Shown here: in pieces, positions 24,367-33,297 of the stretch | How positions within the stretch are numbered: the stretch's first letter is position 1 | Layout of the letters: each line of letters starts with the position of its first letter | From: Novosphingobium sp. KA1 | Lineage (GTDB): Bacteria; Pseudomonadota; Alphaproteobacteria; Sphingomonadales; Sphingomonadaceae | Assembly (NCBI RefSeq): GCF_017309955.1 | Contig: NZ_CP021247.1 | Location: forward strand, 1-64,000 | Direction of reading: 5' to 3' | Length of the DNA stretch: 64,000 nt | The notes under the pieces: model-generated | Seen by the model: only the letters and a program-made list of their open reading frames with translations | Databases searched by the model: none | Told to the model about the DNA's origin: nothing | Translations under genes and position numbers: made by a program

Positions 24367-25539
24367 ATGGCCTTCAAGCACGGCATCACCATTACCGAGA
24401 TCAGCGACGGCGCCCGCACGCTGACCGCCGTTTCCACCTCCATCATCGGCCTTGTCGCCACCGCAGAGGATGCGGACGCGGCCACCTTCCCGCTCGATCG
24501 CCCGGCGCTGATCACCGATATCGAAACCGCGATCGGCAAGGCCGGCACGGACGGCACGCTGGCCAGGGCCCTGCGCGCCATTGCCGACCAGACCCGGCCG
24601 GTGCTGGTCGTTGTCCGCGTGGCCGAGGGTGACGACGCGGCAGAGACCGCCAGCAACGTGATCGGCACCACCACCGCCGATGGCCAGAAGACCGGCATGC
24701 AGGCCCTGCTGGCCGCGCAGGCGCAGCTGGGTGTGAAGCCGAAGATCCTCGGCACCCCCGGCCTTGAGACGCAGGCCGTCACCACCGCGCTTGCCGTCGT
24801 GGCAAAGAAGCTGCGCGGCTTCGCCTATGCCCGCGCGCTGGGCGAAACCGTGGTGGCGGCCACCGCCTACCGCGCCAACTTCAGCGCCCGCGAACTCATG
24901 CTGCTGATGCCGGACTTCCTCGCCTGGGACACGGACACCAGCGCCAATGTCACCAGCTACGCCGCCGCCCGCGCCATGGGCCTGCGCGCCCTGATCGACA
25001 CCCAGACCGGCCCGCACAAGACGCTGTCGAACGTCGCCGTCGAAGGCGTGGTCGGGCTCACCAAGGACATCCACTGGGATATCGAAGACCAGTCGAGCGA
25101 GGCGGGCGTGCTGAACGCCTCGCAAGTCACCGCCCTGATCCGTACCGACAGCGGCTATCGCTTCTGGGGCAACCGCACCGCCGCCGAGGCGGAAAGCCAG
25201 TTCGTCTTCGAAAGCACCACGCGCGTGGCGCAGCTGATCGCCGAAACCATCGTCGCCGGCATGCTCTGGGCCATCGACAAGCCGCTGACGCCGGCGCTGG
25301 CCAAGGACATCATCGAGACGGTGAACGGCTTCGGCCGCCAGCTGAAAACGCAGGGCATCCTGCTGGGCTTCAACGCCTGGTACGACGAGGCGAACAACAG
25401 CACCGACAGCCTCAAGGCCGGAAAGCTGCGGATCGACTACGATTACACCGTGCCGCCGCCGCTCGAAGACCTCGGCTTCAACCAGCGCATCACGGACAGC
25501 TACTTCGCCGATTTCTCGGCCCAGCTGACCGAGGCCTGA
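24367..25539 (+). CDS. FI: Tail sheath protein (P2 gpFI)
   Basis: 390 residues (P2 FI is 396). It forms the contractile sheath. Family blocks are HGITITEISDGARTL at the N-terminus, ILGTPGLETQAVTTALAVVAKKLRGFAYA in the middle, and GYRFWGNRTA with LGFNAWYDEANNS near the C-terminus. AGGAGC precedes the ATG. The gene follows W by 23 bases. Confidence 0.95.
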   Translation: MAFKHGITITEISDGARTLTAVSTSIIGLVATAEDADAATFPLDRPALITDIETAIGKAGTDGTLARALRAIADQTRPVLVVVRVAEGDDAAETASNVIGTTTADGQKTGMQALLAAQAQLGVKPKILGTPGLETQAVTTALAVVAKKLRGFAYARALGETVVAATAYRANFSARELMLLMPDFLAWDTDTSANVTSYAAARAMGLRALIDTQTGPHKTLSNVAVEGVVGLTKDIHWDIEDQSSEAGVLNASQVTALIRTDSGYRFWGNRTAAEAESQFVFESTTRVAQLIAETIVAGMLWAIDKPLTPALAKDIIETVNGFGRQLKTQGILLGFNAWYDEANNSTDSLKAGKLRIDYDYTVPPPLEDLGFNQRITDSYFADFSAQLTEA

Positions 25540-25588
25540 TCCCCGGCCGCCACCACCCTTCCCCGCCTCTCGATCACAGGAGCCCGCC

Positions 25589-26095
25589 ATGGGTATGCCC
25601 CGCGTCCTCAAGGACAAGATGCTGTTTAACGAAGGCCTCGCCTACCTTGGCGAGTGCAAGTCGCTCACCCTGCCCGTTCTCGCCCGCAAGATGGAGGACT
25701 GGAAAGTCGGCGGCGGCACGCTGAAAATGGACATGGGTCAGGAAGCCATGTCGATGACCCACACCTATGGCGGCCCGATGCGCGATATCCTGCGCCAGTA
25801 CGGCGTCACCACGGTGGACGGCACCTATCTGCGCTTCGCCGGCAACTACCAGCAGGAAGACACCGCCAGCCTGGACACGATCGAGGTGATCGTGCGCGGG
25901 CGCCATTCGGAAATCGACATGGGCGATGCCGAGGATGGCGAAGCGGGCGAATTCAAGGTCGTGACCGAGGTCGCTTACTACAAGCTGATCTGGAACGGCC
26001 GGACCGAAATCGAGATCGACCCGCTCAACATGATCTTCGTCGTCGACGGCGTGGACCTCATGGCCGCGCGCCGCGCCGCCATCGGCCTGTTCTGA
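25589..26095 (+). CDS. FII: Tail tube protein (P2 gpFII)
   Basis: 168 residues (P2 FII is 172), forming the rigid inner tube. The N-terminus MPRVLKDKMLFNEGLAYLGE and the C-terminal VAYYKLIWNGRTEIEIDPLNMIFVVDGVDL are characteristic. It lies 49 bases downstream of the sheath gene with AGGAG before the start. Confidence 0.95.
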   Translation: MGMPRVLKDKMLFNEGLAYLGECKSLTLPVLARKMEDWKVGGGTLKMDMGQEAMSMTHTYGGPMRDILRQYGVTTVDGTYLRFAGNYQQEDTASLDTIEVIVRGRHSEIDMGDAEDGEAGEFKVVTEVAYYKLIWNGRTEIEIDPLNMIFVVDGVDLMAARRAAIGLF

Positions 26096-26157
26096 TCCCT
26101 CAGGCCCGGCCATGCGCCGGGCCGCCCTTTCCCTTCCCTTGACCACCGGAGATTCCA

Positions 26158-26484
26158 ATGACCAAGACCAACCCCGCTCCCGCGCCGGCCGCGCCCGTGT
26201 TCCGCACCGTCACCCTCGACACGCCGATCGTGCGCCCCACGGGTGACGTTGCCACCATCCAGCTGCGCAAGCCCCGCTCGGGCGAACTGCGCAGCCTCTC
26301 GCTGGTCGATCTCGGGCAGTTGAAGGTGGACGCCCTTATCAAGCTGATCCCGCGCATTTCCGTGCCCACCCTTTCCGAGCCCGAAGTGGCAAACATGGAA
26401 ACGGCGGACCTGCTCGCCTGCGGCGCGGAGATCGGCGGTTTTTTGCTGCAGAAGTCGCAGCGCACGGATGTCCTCGATCGGTAG
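26158..26484 (+). CDS. E: Tail assembly chaperone E (upstream frame of E+E')
   Basis: 108 residues matching the P2 E-type tail assembly family: TVTLDTPIVRPTGDVATIQLRKPRSGELRSLSLVDLGQLKVDALIKLIPRIS. It acts as a chaperone for tape-measure loading. A heptamer TTTTTTG at 26439-26445 near its end lets part of the ribosomes shift -1 into the E' frame to make a product of about 155 residues. Confidence 0.9.
   Translation: MTKTNPAPAPAAPVFRTVTLDTPIVRPTGDVATIQLRKPRSGELRSLSLVDLGQLKVDALIKLIPRISVPTLSEPEVANMETADLLACGAEIGGFLLQKSQRTDVLDR
26439..26445 (+). promoter_or_regulatory. Programmed -1 frameshift slippery site in E
   Basis: T TTT TTG is in the exact phase for tandem -1 slippage: zero-frame codons are TTT and TTG at 26440-26445. 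The -1 frame then stays open through the E' start at 26493 to the stop at 26622-26624. The predicted E+E' product is 96 plus 59 residues. P2 uses a T-run slippery sequence at the same gene junction. Confidence 0.85.
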
Positions 26485-26492
26485 ACGACGCG

Positions 26493-26624
26493 ATGGCGGA
26501 CATCGCGGTCATCTTCCACTGGCCGCCCGCCTCCATGGACGAAATGGACCTGTCCGAACTCATGGGCTGGCGCGCCAGGGCCGCCCGCCGATCCCAACCT
26601 GCTGAGACACCCGGAAAGCGATAA
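26493..26624 (+). CDS. Tail assembly protein E' (GpE family)
   Basis: A 43-codon frame encoding the GpE domain: MADIAVIFHWPPASMDEMDLSELMGWRARA. In P2 the equivalent segment is made as the C-terminal extension of E by -1 frameshifting; free translation from ATG 26493 is also possible. It overlaps the tape-measure start (TAATG). The frame is in the -1 phase of E, as needed. Confidence 0.88.
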   Translation: MADIAVIFHWPPASMDEMDLSELMGWRARAARRSQPAETPGKR

Positions 26625-29074
26625 TGGCGGACAAGAACCTTCGACTGCAGGTCATCCTTGAGGGGCTGGACCGTATCACCACGCCCCTCAAGTCCATCAC
26701 CGGCGCGTCGTCCGCCGCGCGCCGGGATCTTGCCAGGACGGGCGAGGAACTGCAGCGGCTCGATGCCCTGCAAAAGCAGGTCGGCAGCTACAAGGCCAAG
26801 GAATCGCGCTTCGGCGACGATACCCGCGCCTATCAGCAGGCAACCCAGCGCATGGCCGAACTGCGCACCCAGCTGCAGGCGACCGAAAACCCGACGAAGA
26901 AGCTGAGCAAGGAATTTGCGCAGGCCGAACGGCAGGCCGCAGCGCTGGCCGCCAAGCTGGATGCCGGCGGCGCCGAACTGCAGCAGCTGGCCTCGAAACT
27001 CTCGGCCGCCGGCATCGACGTCGCCCAGCTGGCCAGCCATGAAAACCGCCTTGCCGACAACACGGCCGAGGCGAACCGCGCACTGCGCCAGCAGACCGCG
27101 CAGCTGGACAAGGTCAATCAGGCCAAGCGCAATTCGGACAAGCTGAACGAGGTCAGTTCGAAGGCCTCGGGCGCGGGCCTCGGCATGGTCGCCGCCGGCG
27201 CCGCGATGGGCGCGCCCGTGGTCAACGCCGCCAAGCAGGCCATGAACCTCGAAAGCGCCATGGCGGACGTCTCCAAGGTCACCAACATGACCGGGCCGCA
27301 GATTGCCCAGATGTCTGACGACTTCCTCGACATGAGCGAGAAGATCCCGATGGCGGCCAGCGAACTGGCTACCATTGCCGCTGCCGCCGGCGCTGCCGGT
27401 GTTGGCATGGACAAGTTCGGCAACGCCCTGCCAGACCAGCGCAAGCAGCTGGAAGAGTTCACCAACGACGCGGCCGAAATGGGCGTGGCCTTCGACATGA
27501 CGGCCGACGTCGCCGGCGAGACAATGGCGAAGTGGCGCACCGCCTTCGAACTGCCGCAGGAAGGCGTCCGCTCGCTGGGCGACAAGGTCAACGCGCTCAC
27601 CAACACCTTTGGCGGCAAGGCGGCCAACGTCACCGATATCATCACCCGCATCGGCCCGCTGGGCAAAGTGGCCGGCCTTGCCGCGCCGCAGATCGCCGCG
27701 CTGGGCTCGACGCTCGATTCCATCGGCGTGCCCAGCGAGGTTGCCGCCACCGGCATCAAGAACACGATGCTGGCGCTGACCAAGGGCGAAGCCGCGACCA
27801 AGAGCCAGCAGAAGGCCTTCCAGACGCTGGGCCTTGAGGCGACCGACGTCGGCAAGCGCATGCAGAAGGATGCCGCCGGCGCGATTGTCGATGTGATGGA
27901 ACGGATCGGCAAGCTGAACCCCGATCAGCAGTCCGGGATCCTCACCCAGCTATTCGGCTCGGAAAGCGTTGCGGCCATCGCCCCGATGCTCACCAACCTT
28001 GATGGCCTGCGCCAGCGTCTCGCGCTGGTCGGCGATGCCGACAAGACCGCCGGCTCCATGCATGGCGAGTTCCTCAACCGTATCGCCACCACCGAGGGCG
28101 CGACCGGGCTGGCCATGAACGCCGTCAATGGACTGAACATCAAGCTGGGGCAGGCCCTGCTGCCGACCGTGAAGGTCGTTGCCGAGAAGGTGGGCGCAGT
28201 CGCGAAAGCGGTACGTGGCTGGGCGCAGACGCACCCCGCCCTGGCCAAGGGCATCATGATGTTTCTCGGCGTCGGTTCAGCGCTGCTGATCCTGCTCGGC
28301 GGTATCGCCCTGGCTTTTGCCGCGCTGACCGCTGCCGCTGCCCCGCTTGGCATTGCGCTCACCCCGCTGCTGCTGATCGTCGCGGCCATCGCGGCAGTCG
28401 CCGCTGCCGCGTATCTGATTTACGATAATTGGGGGACGATCAGCGCATGGTTCGGCGGCCTGTGGGAAAGCATCAAGGCCATGGTCAGCGGAGCCTTTTC
28501 CTTCCTGGTGCAGGCCTTCCTCAACTTCACCCCGCTCGGCTTGCTCATGCAGGCCTTTGCCCCGGCCCTCGGCTACCTGCGCTCGCTCAATTTCACCGAG
28601 ATCGGCCGCAACCTGATCCAGGGCCTGATCAACGGCGTCACCGGCATGCTGGGGGCGCTCAAGAACACGATCATCAGCACGGCAAGCGCGGTGTCGGACT
28701 GGTTCAAATCGAAGCTGGGCATTCACTCACCCTCCCGCGTGTTCGCGGATCTGGGCGGCTTTGTCATGGCCGGGCTCGATCAGGGCCTTGCCAACAACAC
28801 CGGCGGGCCGCTGCGGCGCATCTCCGACCTGTCGGGCCAGATGACGCAGGCCCTTGCCGTCGGCGCCGGCGGCGTTGCCCTCGCAGCGGCCAGCCCCGCC
28901 GCCGCTCAAGGCGCTGGGTCCGGCGGCGCCATGCCCGCGCAGGTCAACCACTACACCATCAAGATCGAAGTCACCGGCGGCACGCCTGCGCAGGATATTA
29001 CCGATCAAATCCGCAGGGTGATCGAGGATATCGAGCGCGAGAACCGCGGGCGCAGCCTCGGCGACGACGAATAA
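26624..29074 (+). CDS. T: Tape-measure protein (P2 gpT)
   Basis: 816 residues, setting tail length. The order is N-terminal coiled coils (about 20-180), a TP901-type core (MNLESAMADVSKVTNMTGPQ, IPMAASELATIAAAAGAAGV), and a long hydrophobic stretch around 545-600 (MFLGVGSALLILLGGIALAF and on). A C-terminal IHSPSRVFADLGGFVMAGLDQGL block follows, typical of P2-like tape measures. Confidence 0.95.
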   Translation: MADKNLRLQVILEGLDRITTPLKSITGASSAARRDLARTGEELQRLDALQKQVGSYKAKESRFGDDTRAYQQATQRMAELRTQLQATENPTKKLSKEFAQAERQAAALAAKLDAGGAELQQLASKLSAAGIDVAQLASHENRLADNTAEANRALRQQTAQLDKVNQAKRNSDKLNEVSSKASGAGLGMVAAGAAMGAPVVNAAKQAMNLESAMADVSKVTNMTGPQIAQMSDDFLDMSEKIPMAASELATIAAAAGAAGVGMDKFGNALPDQRKQLEEFTNDAAEMGVAFDMTADVAGETMAKWRTAFELPQEGVRSLGDKVNALTNTFGGKAANVTDIITRIGPLGKVAGLAAPQIAALGSTLDSIGVPSEVAATGIKNTMLALTKGEAATKSQQKAFQTLGLEATDVGKRMQKDAAGAIVDVMERIGKLNPDQQSGILTQLFGSESVAAIAPMLTNLDGLRQRLALVGDADKTAGSMHGEFLNRIATTEGATGLAMNAVNGLNIKLGQALLPTVKVVAEKVGAVAKAVRGWAQTHPALAKGIMMFLGVGSALLILLGGIALAFAALTAAAAPLGIALTPLLLIVAAIAAVAAAAYLIYDNWGTISAWFGGLWESIKAMVSGAFSFLVQAFLNFTPLGLLMQAFAPALGYLRSLNFTEIGRNLIQGLINGVTGMLGALKNTIISTASAVSDWFKSKLGIHSPSRVFADLGGFVMAGLDQGLANNTGGPLRRISDLSGQMTQALAVGAGGVALAAASPAAAQGAGSGGAMPAQVNHYTIKIEVTGGTPAQDITDQIRRVIEDIERENRGRSLGDDE

Positions 29075-29085
29075 GGATCCCAGCC

Positions 29086-29499
29086 ATGCACCTGATCGCT
29101 CTCGGCATGTTCCTGTTCGAAATCGGCACGCTCGCCCACGACGAACTCCAGCGCAAGACGGACTGGCGCCACGCCCGCGCCGGCCGCATCGGTGCGCGCG
29201 ATGCCACGCAGTTCATCGGCCCCGGAGACGAAACCGTCAGCATGTCCGGATCGGTCTATGCGGAGATCGCGGACGGCCGGGTTTCTCTCGATGACCTGCG
29301 CACCATGGGCAACGCCGGCGACGCGCTGCCACTGGTCAGCGGCAACGGCACCGTCTTCGGCAACTACGTCATCACCGCGCTGGACGAGCGCCACGCCGCC
29401 TTCCTGCCCGATGGCACGCCGCTGCGCATCGACTTCGCGATCGACCTCCTGCGCGTGGACGATCCGGCCGATGCCAGGGACACGGATGCCCCGGCATGA
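29086..29499 (+). CDS. U: Tail protein U (P2 gpU)
   Basis: 137 residues of the P2 U family (PF06995): MHLIALGMFLFEIGTLAHDEL, DWRHARAGRIGARDATQFIGPGDETVSMSGSVYAEI. In P2 it is needed at the tail end/baseplate region. ATG 29086 is selected by the family N-terminus. The gene starts 11 bases after T and overlaps D by 4. Confidence 0.92.
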   Translation: MHLIALGMFLFEIGTLAHDELQRKTDWRHARAGRIGARDATQFIGPGDETVSMSGSVYAEIADGRVSLDDLRTMGNAGDALPLVSGNGTVFGNYVITALDERHAAFLPDGTPLRIDFAIDLLRVDDPADARDTDAPA

Positions 29500-30506
29500 G
29501 CGCGGCGGCCAACAACATCGCCGACTGGCGCGTGACGCTGGACGGCGTGGACCTGTCCGACCGGATGCGCCCGCGCCTTGTCTCGCTCTCCCTCTCCGAA
29601 AAGCGCGGGGACGAGGCCGACCAGCTGGACATCGTGCTGACCGACACGGACGGCCTGCTGGCCATCCCGCCCGAGGGCGCCGTGCTGAAACTCCAGCTGG
29701 GCTGGAAACAGGGCAAGGACGTCACCGTGGGCCTGATCGACAAGGGCAGCTTCAAGGTGGACGATGTCGGCCACAGCGGCCCGCCGGACCAGATCACGAT
29801 CAAGGCCCGCGCGGCCGACTTCACCAGCGAGATCCGCAACCGCCGCGCGCATAGCTGGAAGGATACCACGCTGGGCGCCGTGCTGCGGGATGTAGCAGGG
29901 CGCAACGGCCTCACCGCGCGGATTGCGCCGGCGCTCGCCGCGATCGCGCTGCCCTCGATCAGCCAGAGCCGGGAAAGCGACGTCGCCTTCCTGCGCCGCC
30001 TCGGCCGTGAGAATGACGCGGTAGCCACGATCAAGGACAAGCACCTGATCTTCGCCCCTAAGGGCGCCGGCCAGACCAGCGGCGGGCAGGCCCTGCCCAC
30101 GCTCACCATCACCCGCCGCAGCGGCGACGGCCACCGTTGGCAGCGCCAGAAGCGAGACGGTCAGCAGGGCGTCACCGCGCAGTGGCACGATCGCAAGGGG
30201 GCGAAGCGCAAGACGGTCACCGCCGGCACCGCAGACGGCGCGAAGAAGCTGCGCAAGGTCTACCCCGACGAAGCATCAGCCCGCCGCGCCGCGACGGCCG
30301 AGAACGCCCGCCTGAAACGTGCCCCGGCCACCTTCGACATCCGCCTGGCGCTCGGCCGCCCCGAAGCCTCCCCCGAAGCCCGCGTCACCGTCACCGGATA
30401 CAAGCGGGAGATCGACGGGACGACCTGGCTGATTTCTGAGGTGACGCACCGGATGGATACATCCGGCGGCTTCACCACGGATTTGCGGATGGAGATGGCG
30501 CCCTAA
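29496..30506 (+). CDS. D: Late control / baseplate hub protein D (P2 gpD)
   Basis: 336 residues; the baseplate hub related to gp27/VgrG. Signals include WRVTLDGVDLSDRMRPRLVSLSLSEKRGDEADQLDIVLTDTDGLL and SRESDVAFLRRLGRENDAVATIKDKHLIFAPKG. It is the last gene of the late V-to-D run; the next 125 bases have no gene before the convergent cargo cluster. Confidence 0.94.
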   Translation: MSAAANNIADWRVTLDGVDLSDRMRPRLVSLSLSEKRGDEADQLDIVLTDTDGLLAIPPEGAVLKLQLGWKQGKDVTVGLIDKGSFKVDDVGHSGPPDQITIKARAADFTSEIRNRRAHSWKDTTLGAVLRDVAGRNGLTARIAPALAAIALPSISQSRESDVAFLRRLGRENDAVATIKDKHLIFAPKGAGQTSGGQALPTLTITRRSGDGHRWQRQKRDGQQGVTAQWHDRKGAKRKTVTAGTADGAKKLRKVYPDEASARRAATAENARLKRAPATFDIRLALGRPEASPEARVTVTGYKREIDGTTWLISEVTHRMDTSGGFTTDLRMEMAP

Positions 30507-30631
30507 GCATTCATTCCTGAGATTTGGTCAGAGATGCAAATGATGATGGGAGTCGATTTTGACACCGAGCTTATCGAGCAACGTGTGGCCCGAAGCCGTC
30601 ATATTTTTTGTGGGTCGACTATCCGCCAAGT

Positions 30632-31159
30632 CTAAGCGAGCGTACGACCAAGTCCCCGCATTAGCTCGGAGTTCTTGCGGGAGGCCTCGGCAACACGTTG
30701 GCTGTGTTCGTCTGCCTTGGTGTAAGGCTTATCTCCGTCATACCTTAAAAAGGCAGTAACCGGACTGAAGGAACTTTCGCACACAGGGCATTGACCCACA
30801 TAGTGATGAATTTTTTGCTTCAGCTGAACAATGCGGCCACTCGTTGGCTGGCATTTAGGGCAGATAGGATAACCTATTGGTCGACCTTCGTCATCAGTCT
30901 TGTAGTCGTAGTCTCCAGGCCCTTTCGCCAGCTTGCCATTGTCTTCAAATGCGATCTTCAGCCGCGAAATTTCTCTGTCTTTCCCGGCCATCACTTCTTT
31001 GGCCTCTGCCAGTGCGAGCTTCGCATCGGTCAGTGCTTCGATTACTTCCGCGACCTTCGCCCTGTAGGTCGCTTCGTCGTAAGATTTTTCAATTCCGCGA
31101 AGGGCTTTGGCAATGCCCAATCCTTGGGTGACAGCGGCAATGCCAGATGCAATGTCCAT
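30632..31159 (-). CDS. Unknown coiled-coil protein with zinc ribbon
   Basis: 175 residues. A helical coiled-coil N-terminus (YRAKVAEVIEALTDAKLALAEAKEVMAGKDREI) leads to a four-cysteine ribbon (CPKC ... CPVC, about residues 99-128) and a basic tail. Similar coiled-coil plus ribbon proteins are common in phages and islands without known function. It is last of a leftward group of closely spaced genes from 31869. Lower GC than the late genes suggests acquired cargo. Confidence 0.7.
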   Translation of the reverse strand: MDIASGIAAVTQGLGIAKALRGIEKSYDEATYRAKVAEVIEALTDAKLALAEAKEVMAGKDREISRLKIAFEDNGKLAKGPGDYDYKTDDEGRPIGYPICPKCQPTSGRIVQLKQKIHHYVGQCPVCESSFSPVTAFLRYDGDKPYTKADEHSQRVAEASRKNSELMRGLGRTLA

Positions 31160-31174
31160 TTGAGCGCCCTCTAT

Positions 31175-31531
31175 TTAGGCCAAAAACTTCACGATCAAGG
31201 CAGTGAGGGCGCCGCATGCTGCGAGCAAACTCGCACTCGTCGTGAAGATGAAGCCCTTAGTCGGCATCTGCTTCGACCGCTCATCGAAGCGTCCAAATTC
31301 GACTTTGAGATCGCTAAGCGTAGTCCGAACAGCCTTAACGTCCGTCGATATCTCCGACACGGACTTTTTGACATGCTCCATGTCGCTTTCTAGGCGTGCA
31401 ACGCGTGCTTCCATACCACCTGATGTGCCACCGCCTCCACCAGAGTTCAATGGGTCTTCCTTGCCAAGCGCCCTATTCAGCGCTTGAGCAACGACAGAAT
31501 TCAGCAGACTGAGGTCTGGCTCAGCCATCAT
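31175..31531 (-). CDS. Unknown XhlA-like tail-anchored coiled-coil protein
   Basis: 118 residues: an N-terminal soluble part, a glycine-rich linker (SGGGGGTSGG), a coiled coil (MEARVARLESDMEHVKKSVSEISTDVKAVRTTLSDLK) and one C-terminal membrane helix (GFIFTTSASLLAACGALTALIVKFL). The pattern resembles XhlA/hemolysin-XhlA-like proteins. It overlaps the upstream gene by 4 bases and is followed after 15 bases by the zinc-ribbon gene. Confidence 0.68.
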   Translation of the reverse strand: MMAEPDLSLLNSVVAQALNRALGKEDPLNSGGGGGTSGGMEARVARLESDMEHVKKSVSEISTDVKAVRTTLSDLKVEFGRFDERSKQMPTKGFIFTTSASLLAACGALTALIVKFLA

Positions 31532-31869
31532 TGACCTCCCTCGGGCGTTACAGGAGCGACCCGATCAGCCAATCCAGCAAGTCCAGTGGATTTGGCCGCA
31601 GCCCTTGCGACTTCAGCCATCAATTTTCGTGCATTGATGAGATTCGCATTCACGGATGGATTAGCTTTGGCAAGCTCTTCCAAAGTATCAATGATAAACG
31701 ATTGCGCGGCTAACGACGCCATCATGTAACGAAGCAAATCCAAACGGCGAACCGGCGCAAGTAATAACTGAGCATCCGGACCTTCTTCATACCCCGTAAA
31801 GGAATCCATGACCCTTAATAAATCAAGAACTTCATTGACGTCCAATTCTTGGCGCACTTCACTTGACAT
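31528..31869 (-). CDS. Unknown helical protein
   Basis: 113 residues, acidic and mostly helical (VNEVLDLLRVMDSFTGYEEGPDAQLLLAPVRRLDLLRYMMASLAAQSFIIDTLEELAKANPS). No family recognised. Translational coupling (ATGA) to the tail-anchored gene downstream suggests that the two act together. Confidence 0.62.
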   Translation of the reverse strand: MSSEVRQELDVNEVLDLLRVMDSFTGYEEGPDAQLLLAPVRRLDLLRYMMASLAAQSFIIDTLEELAKANPSVNANLINARKLMAEVARAAAKSTGLAGLADRVAPVTPEGGQ

Positions 31870-31917
31870 ATTTTACCACCCATCATTGATGCCAACAGTG
31901 CCCTCGTCTCGAACCGC

Positions 31918-32460
31918 TTAAGCTCCGACATCATGCGGAGGTTCAACAATTGGCGCTTCAATATCAACAAGTTCCCAGCCCAACCCATCGCGCTTAAACA
32001 CCAGCGACGGAGCCTTTTCTCCATCAGCAACCTTCGGTTTTGCAATGAACCGATCCAGCCCTCGCCGCTCGATCGCCCACTCGGTTTCCCCGCCCTTTGT
32101 CTGATCGGCTACCGGCTTATCCGGATCCTTCATCTTCCCGCTTTGAACCATGACCTTGATGCCGTCCGGTGACACGACACCATCAATCATGGGGTCGATG
32201 ATGGCGCCTGCGAAGGCCATGCCCATCGCAGCAAAGGGGGTGTCTTTCTCCTTCGCCATTTCAGCGACCATCACCGCGCGCATCTGGCTCTTCAAGGACT
32301 CACGAACGGCCGGGAAATCAACACGCTCGCGCAGTTCATCCTTGTCGCCCGCCAGCGCCGCGTCACGCAGGCCTTTCATGGCCATCCCGGGCGACAGCCA
32401 GTACCAACCACCGGCCGCGATTGCGATCGCGGCAACGCCCGCGAGGATGACCTTCTTCAT
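31918..32460 (-). CDS. DUF2939-domain membrane-anchored protein
   Basis: 180 residues. An N-terminal signal anchor (KKVILAGVAAIAIAAGGWYWLSP) is followed by the DUF2939 pattern (MKGLRDAALAGDKDELRERVDFPAVRESLKSQM). The rest is predicted periplasmic, ending in a hydrophilic tail. DUF2939 proteins occur widely in alpha- and gammaproteobacteria and their function is unknown. It lies 48 bases upstream of the leftward cluster and may share its promoter. Confidence 0.75.
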   Translation of the reverse strand: MKKVILAGVAAIAIAAGGWYWLSPGMAMKGLRDAALAGDKDELRERVDFPAVRESLKSQMRAVMVAEMAKEKDTPFAAMGMAFAGAIIDPMIDGVVSPDGIKVMVQSGKMKDPDKPVADQTKGGETEWAIERRGLDRFIAKPKVADGEKAPSLVFKRDGLGWELVDIEAPIVEPPHDVGA

Positions 32461-32668
32461 CTGAGCCCCCGTTCAGAAATTCGAGACACGGGTAAGACCG
32501 CCGCTATGCCGCTGTCCACACGAAACTTTTTTCCAGCAGCGATTGTCACTTTCCTACAAACCTGCGAACGCCCAAATAGAACGTAACAGGAACAAAGGAG
32601 TGTCAGGTTGAGTGCGCGTGCCATCCGGGCGACCCCAGGTTGCGAGTTTGATTGTCTGAATTGCTCCG

Positions 32669-33214
32669 TCAGGTGCGCGACGATGGTCCAGATTCGCGAT
32701 GATCTGTGGCAGCAGCTGGAGGGGGAGTATCGCCTGCAGGCGACGCACCCGCGCCCGGATCGGGCAGATAGGGTCCGATACCTGCAAAGCCAGATGGAAG
32801 CCATCGAGCTAGAATTTCAGCGGTCTCGTCCTTGGTCGACCCATCTGGAACAAGAACCAAGAGACTGCGGAACATATCGCGCAGCGCAGCTTCACTAGGG
32901 AGCGCCACTTGAAGCGGCACGTATTGAATTGCTGGGCGCGCAGCTTCGATCGCTCGCGCTTCGGGTTGGCTTTCCGCGTCAGTCAGACCGGCAAGCTTCA
33001 TCACGTCCGCTGGATCCACGCTATGTTCTGCGAGCACCGCCGCAATTCGACGCGCGAGATCAATTGGGAGGTACGGCTTTTTGTAGACGTTGGCATTCTC
33101 GTAAACAGCATACGACGAATGCCCCATTCCCAGCTTGTCCGCGAGTTTGCGGATGGACAGGGTCGGGACTGCTGTTTGGCGGAGTTGCTTTAAGAGAGGT
33201 GCTACAGACGACAT
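32669..33214 (-). CDS. Prophage immunity repressor-like XRE protein
   Basis: 181 residues. The N-terminal helix-turn-helix (LLKQLRQTAVPTLSIRKLADKLGMGHSSYAVYENANVYKKPYLPIDLARRIAAVLAEHSVDPADVMKLAG) is XRE-like. The C-terminal half lacks the Ser-Lys protease pattern of LexA/CI repressors and has no other domain. It diverges from a Cro-like gene across an operator-rich gap, the expected place for the lysogeny repressor. ATG 33214 is chosen; an in-frame ATG at 33244 would lie inside the operator region. Confidence 0.8.
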   Translation of the reverse strand: MSSVAPLLKQLRQTAVPTLSIRKLADKLGMGHSSYAVYENANVYKKPYLPIDLARRIAAVLAEHSVDPADVMKLAGLTDAESQPEARAIEAARPAIQYVPLQVALPSEAALRDMFRSLLVLVPDGSTKDETAEILARWLPSGFAGIGPYLPDPGAGASPAGDTPPPAAATDHRESGPSSRT

Positions 33215-33247
33215 CTCTCTTGCGTATAAATTTTTTGGACACATTGT

Positions 33248-33289
33248 GTGTGTAATCTACATTGACAGTCGTGTGTAAATCTTACACAC
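33248..33289. promoter_or_regulatory. Immunity operator region between repressor and Cro-like gene
   Basis: GTGTGTAA (33271-33278) and TTACACAC (33282-33289) form a perfect 8-bp dyad with a 3-base centre. GTGTGTAATCTAC at 33248-33260 repeats the left part, giving at least two related sites. A TTGACA at 33262-33267 between them is a candidate rightward -35, though no convincing -10 is seen. Binding by the repressor or the Cro-like protein is inferred. Confidence 0.65.
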
Positions 33290-33297
33290 CATCGTCC

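Noticed and set aside
30559..30759. Small rightward gene after D
   Set aside because: No ribosome binding site, no conserved features, and it overlaps the leftward zinc-ribbon gene.
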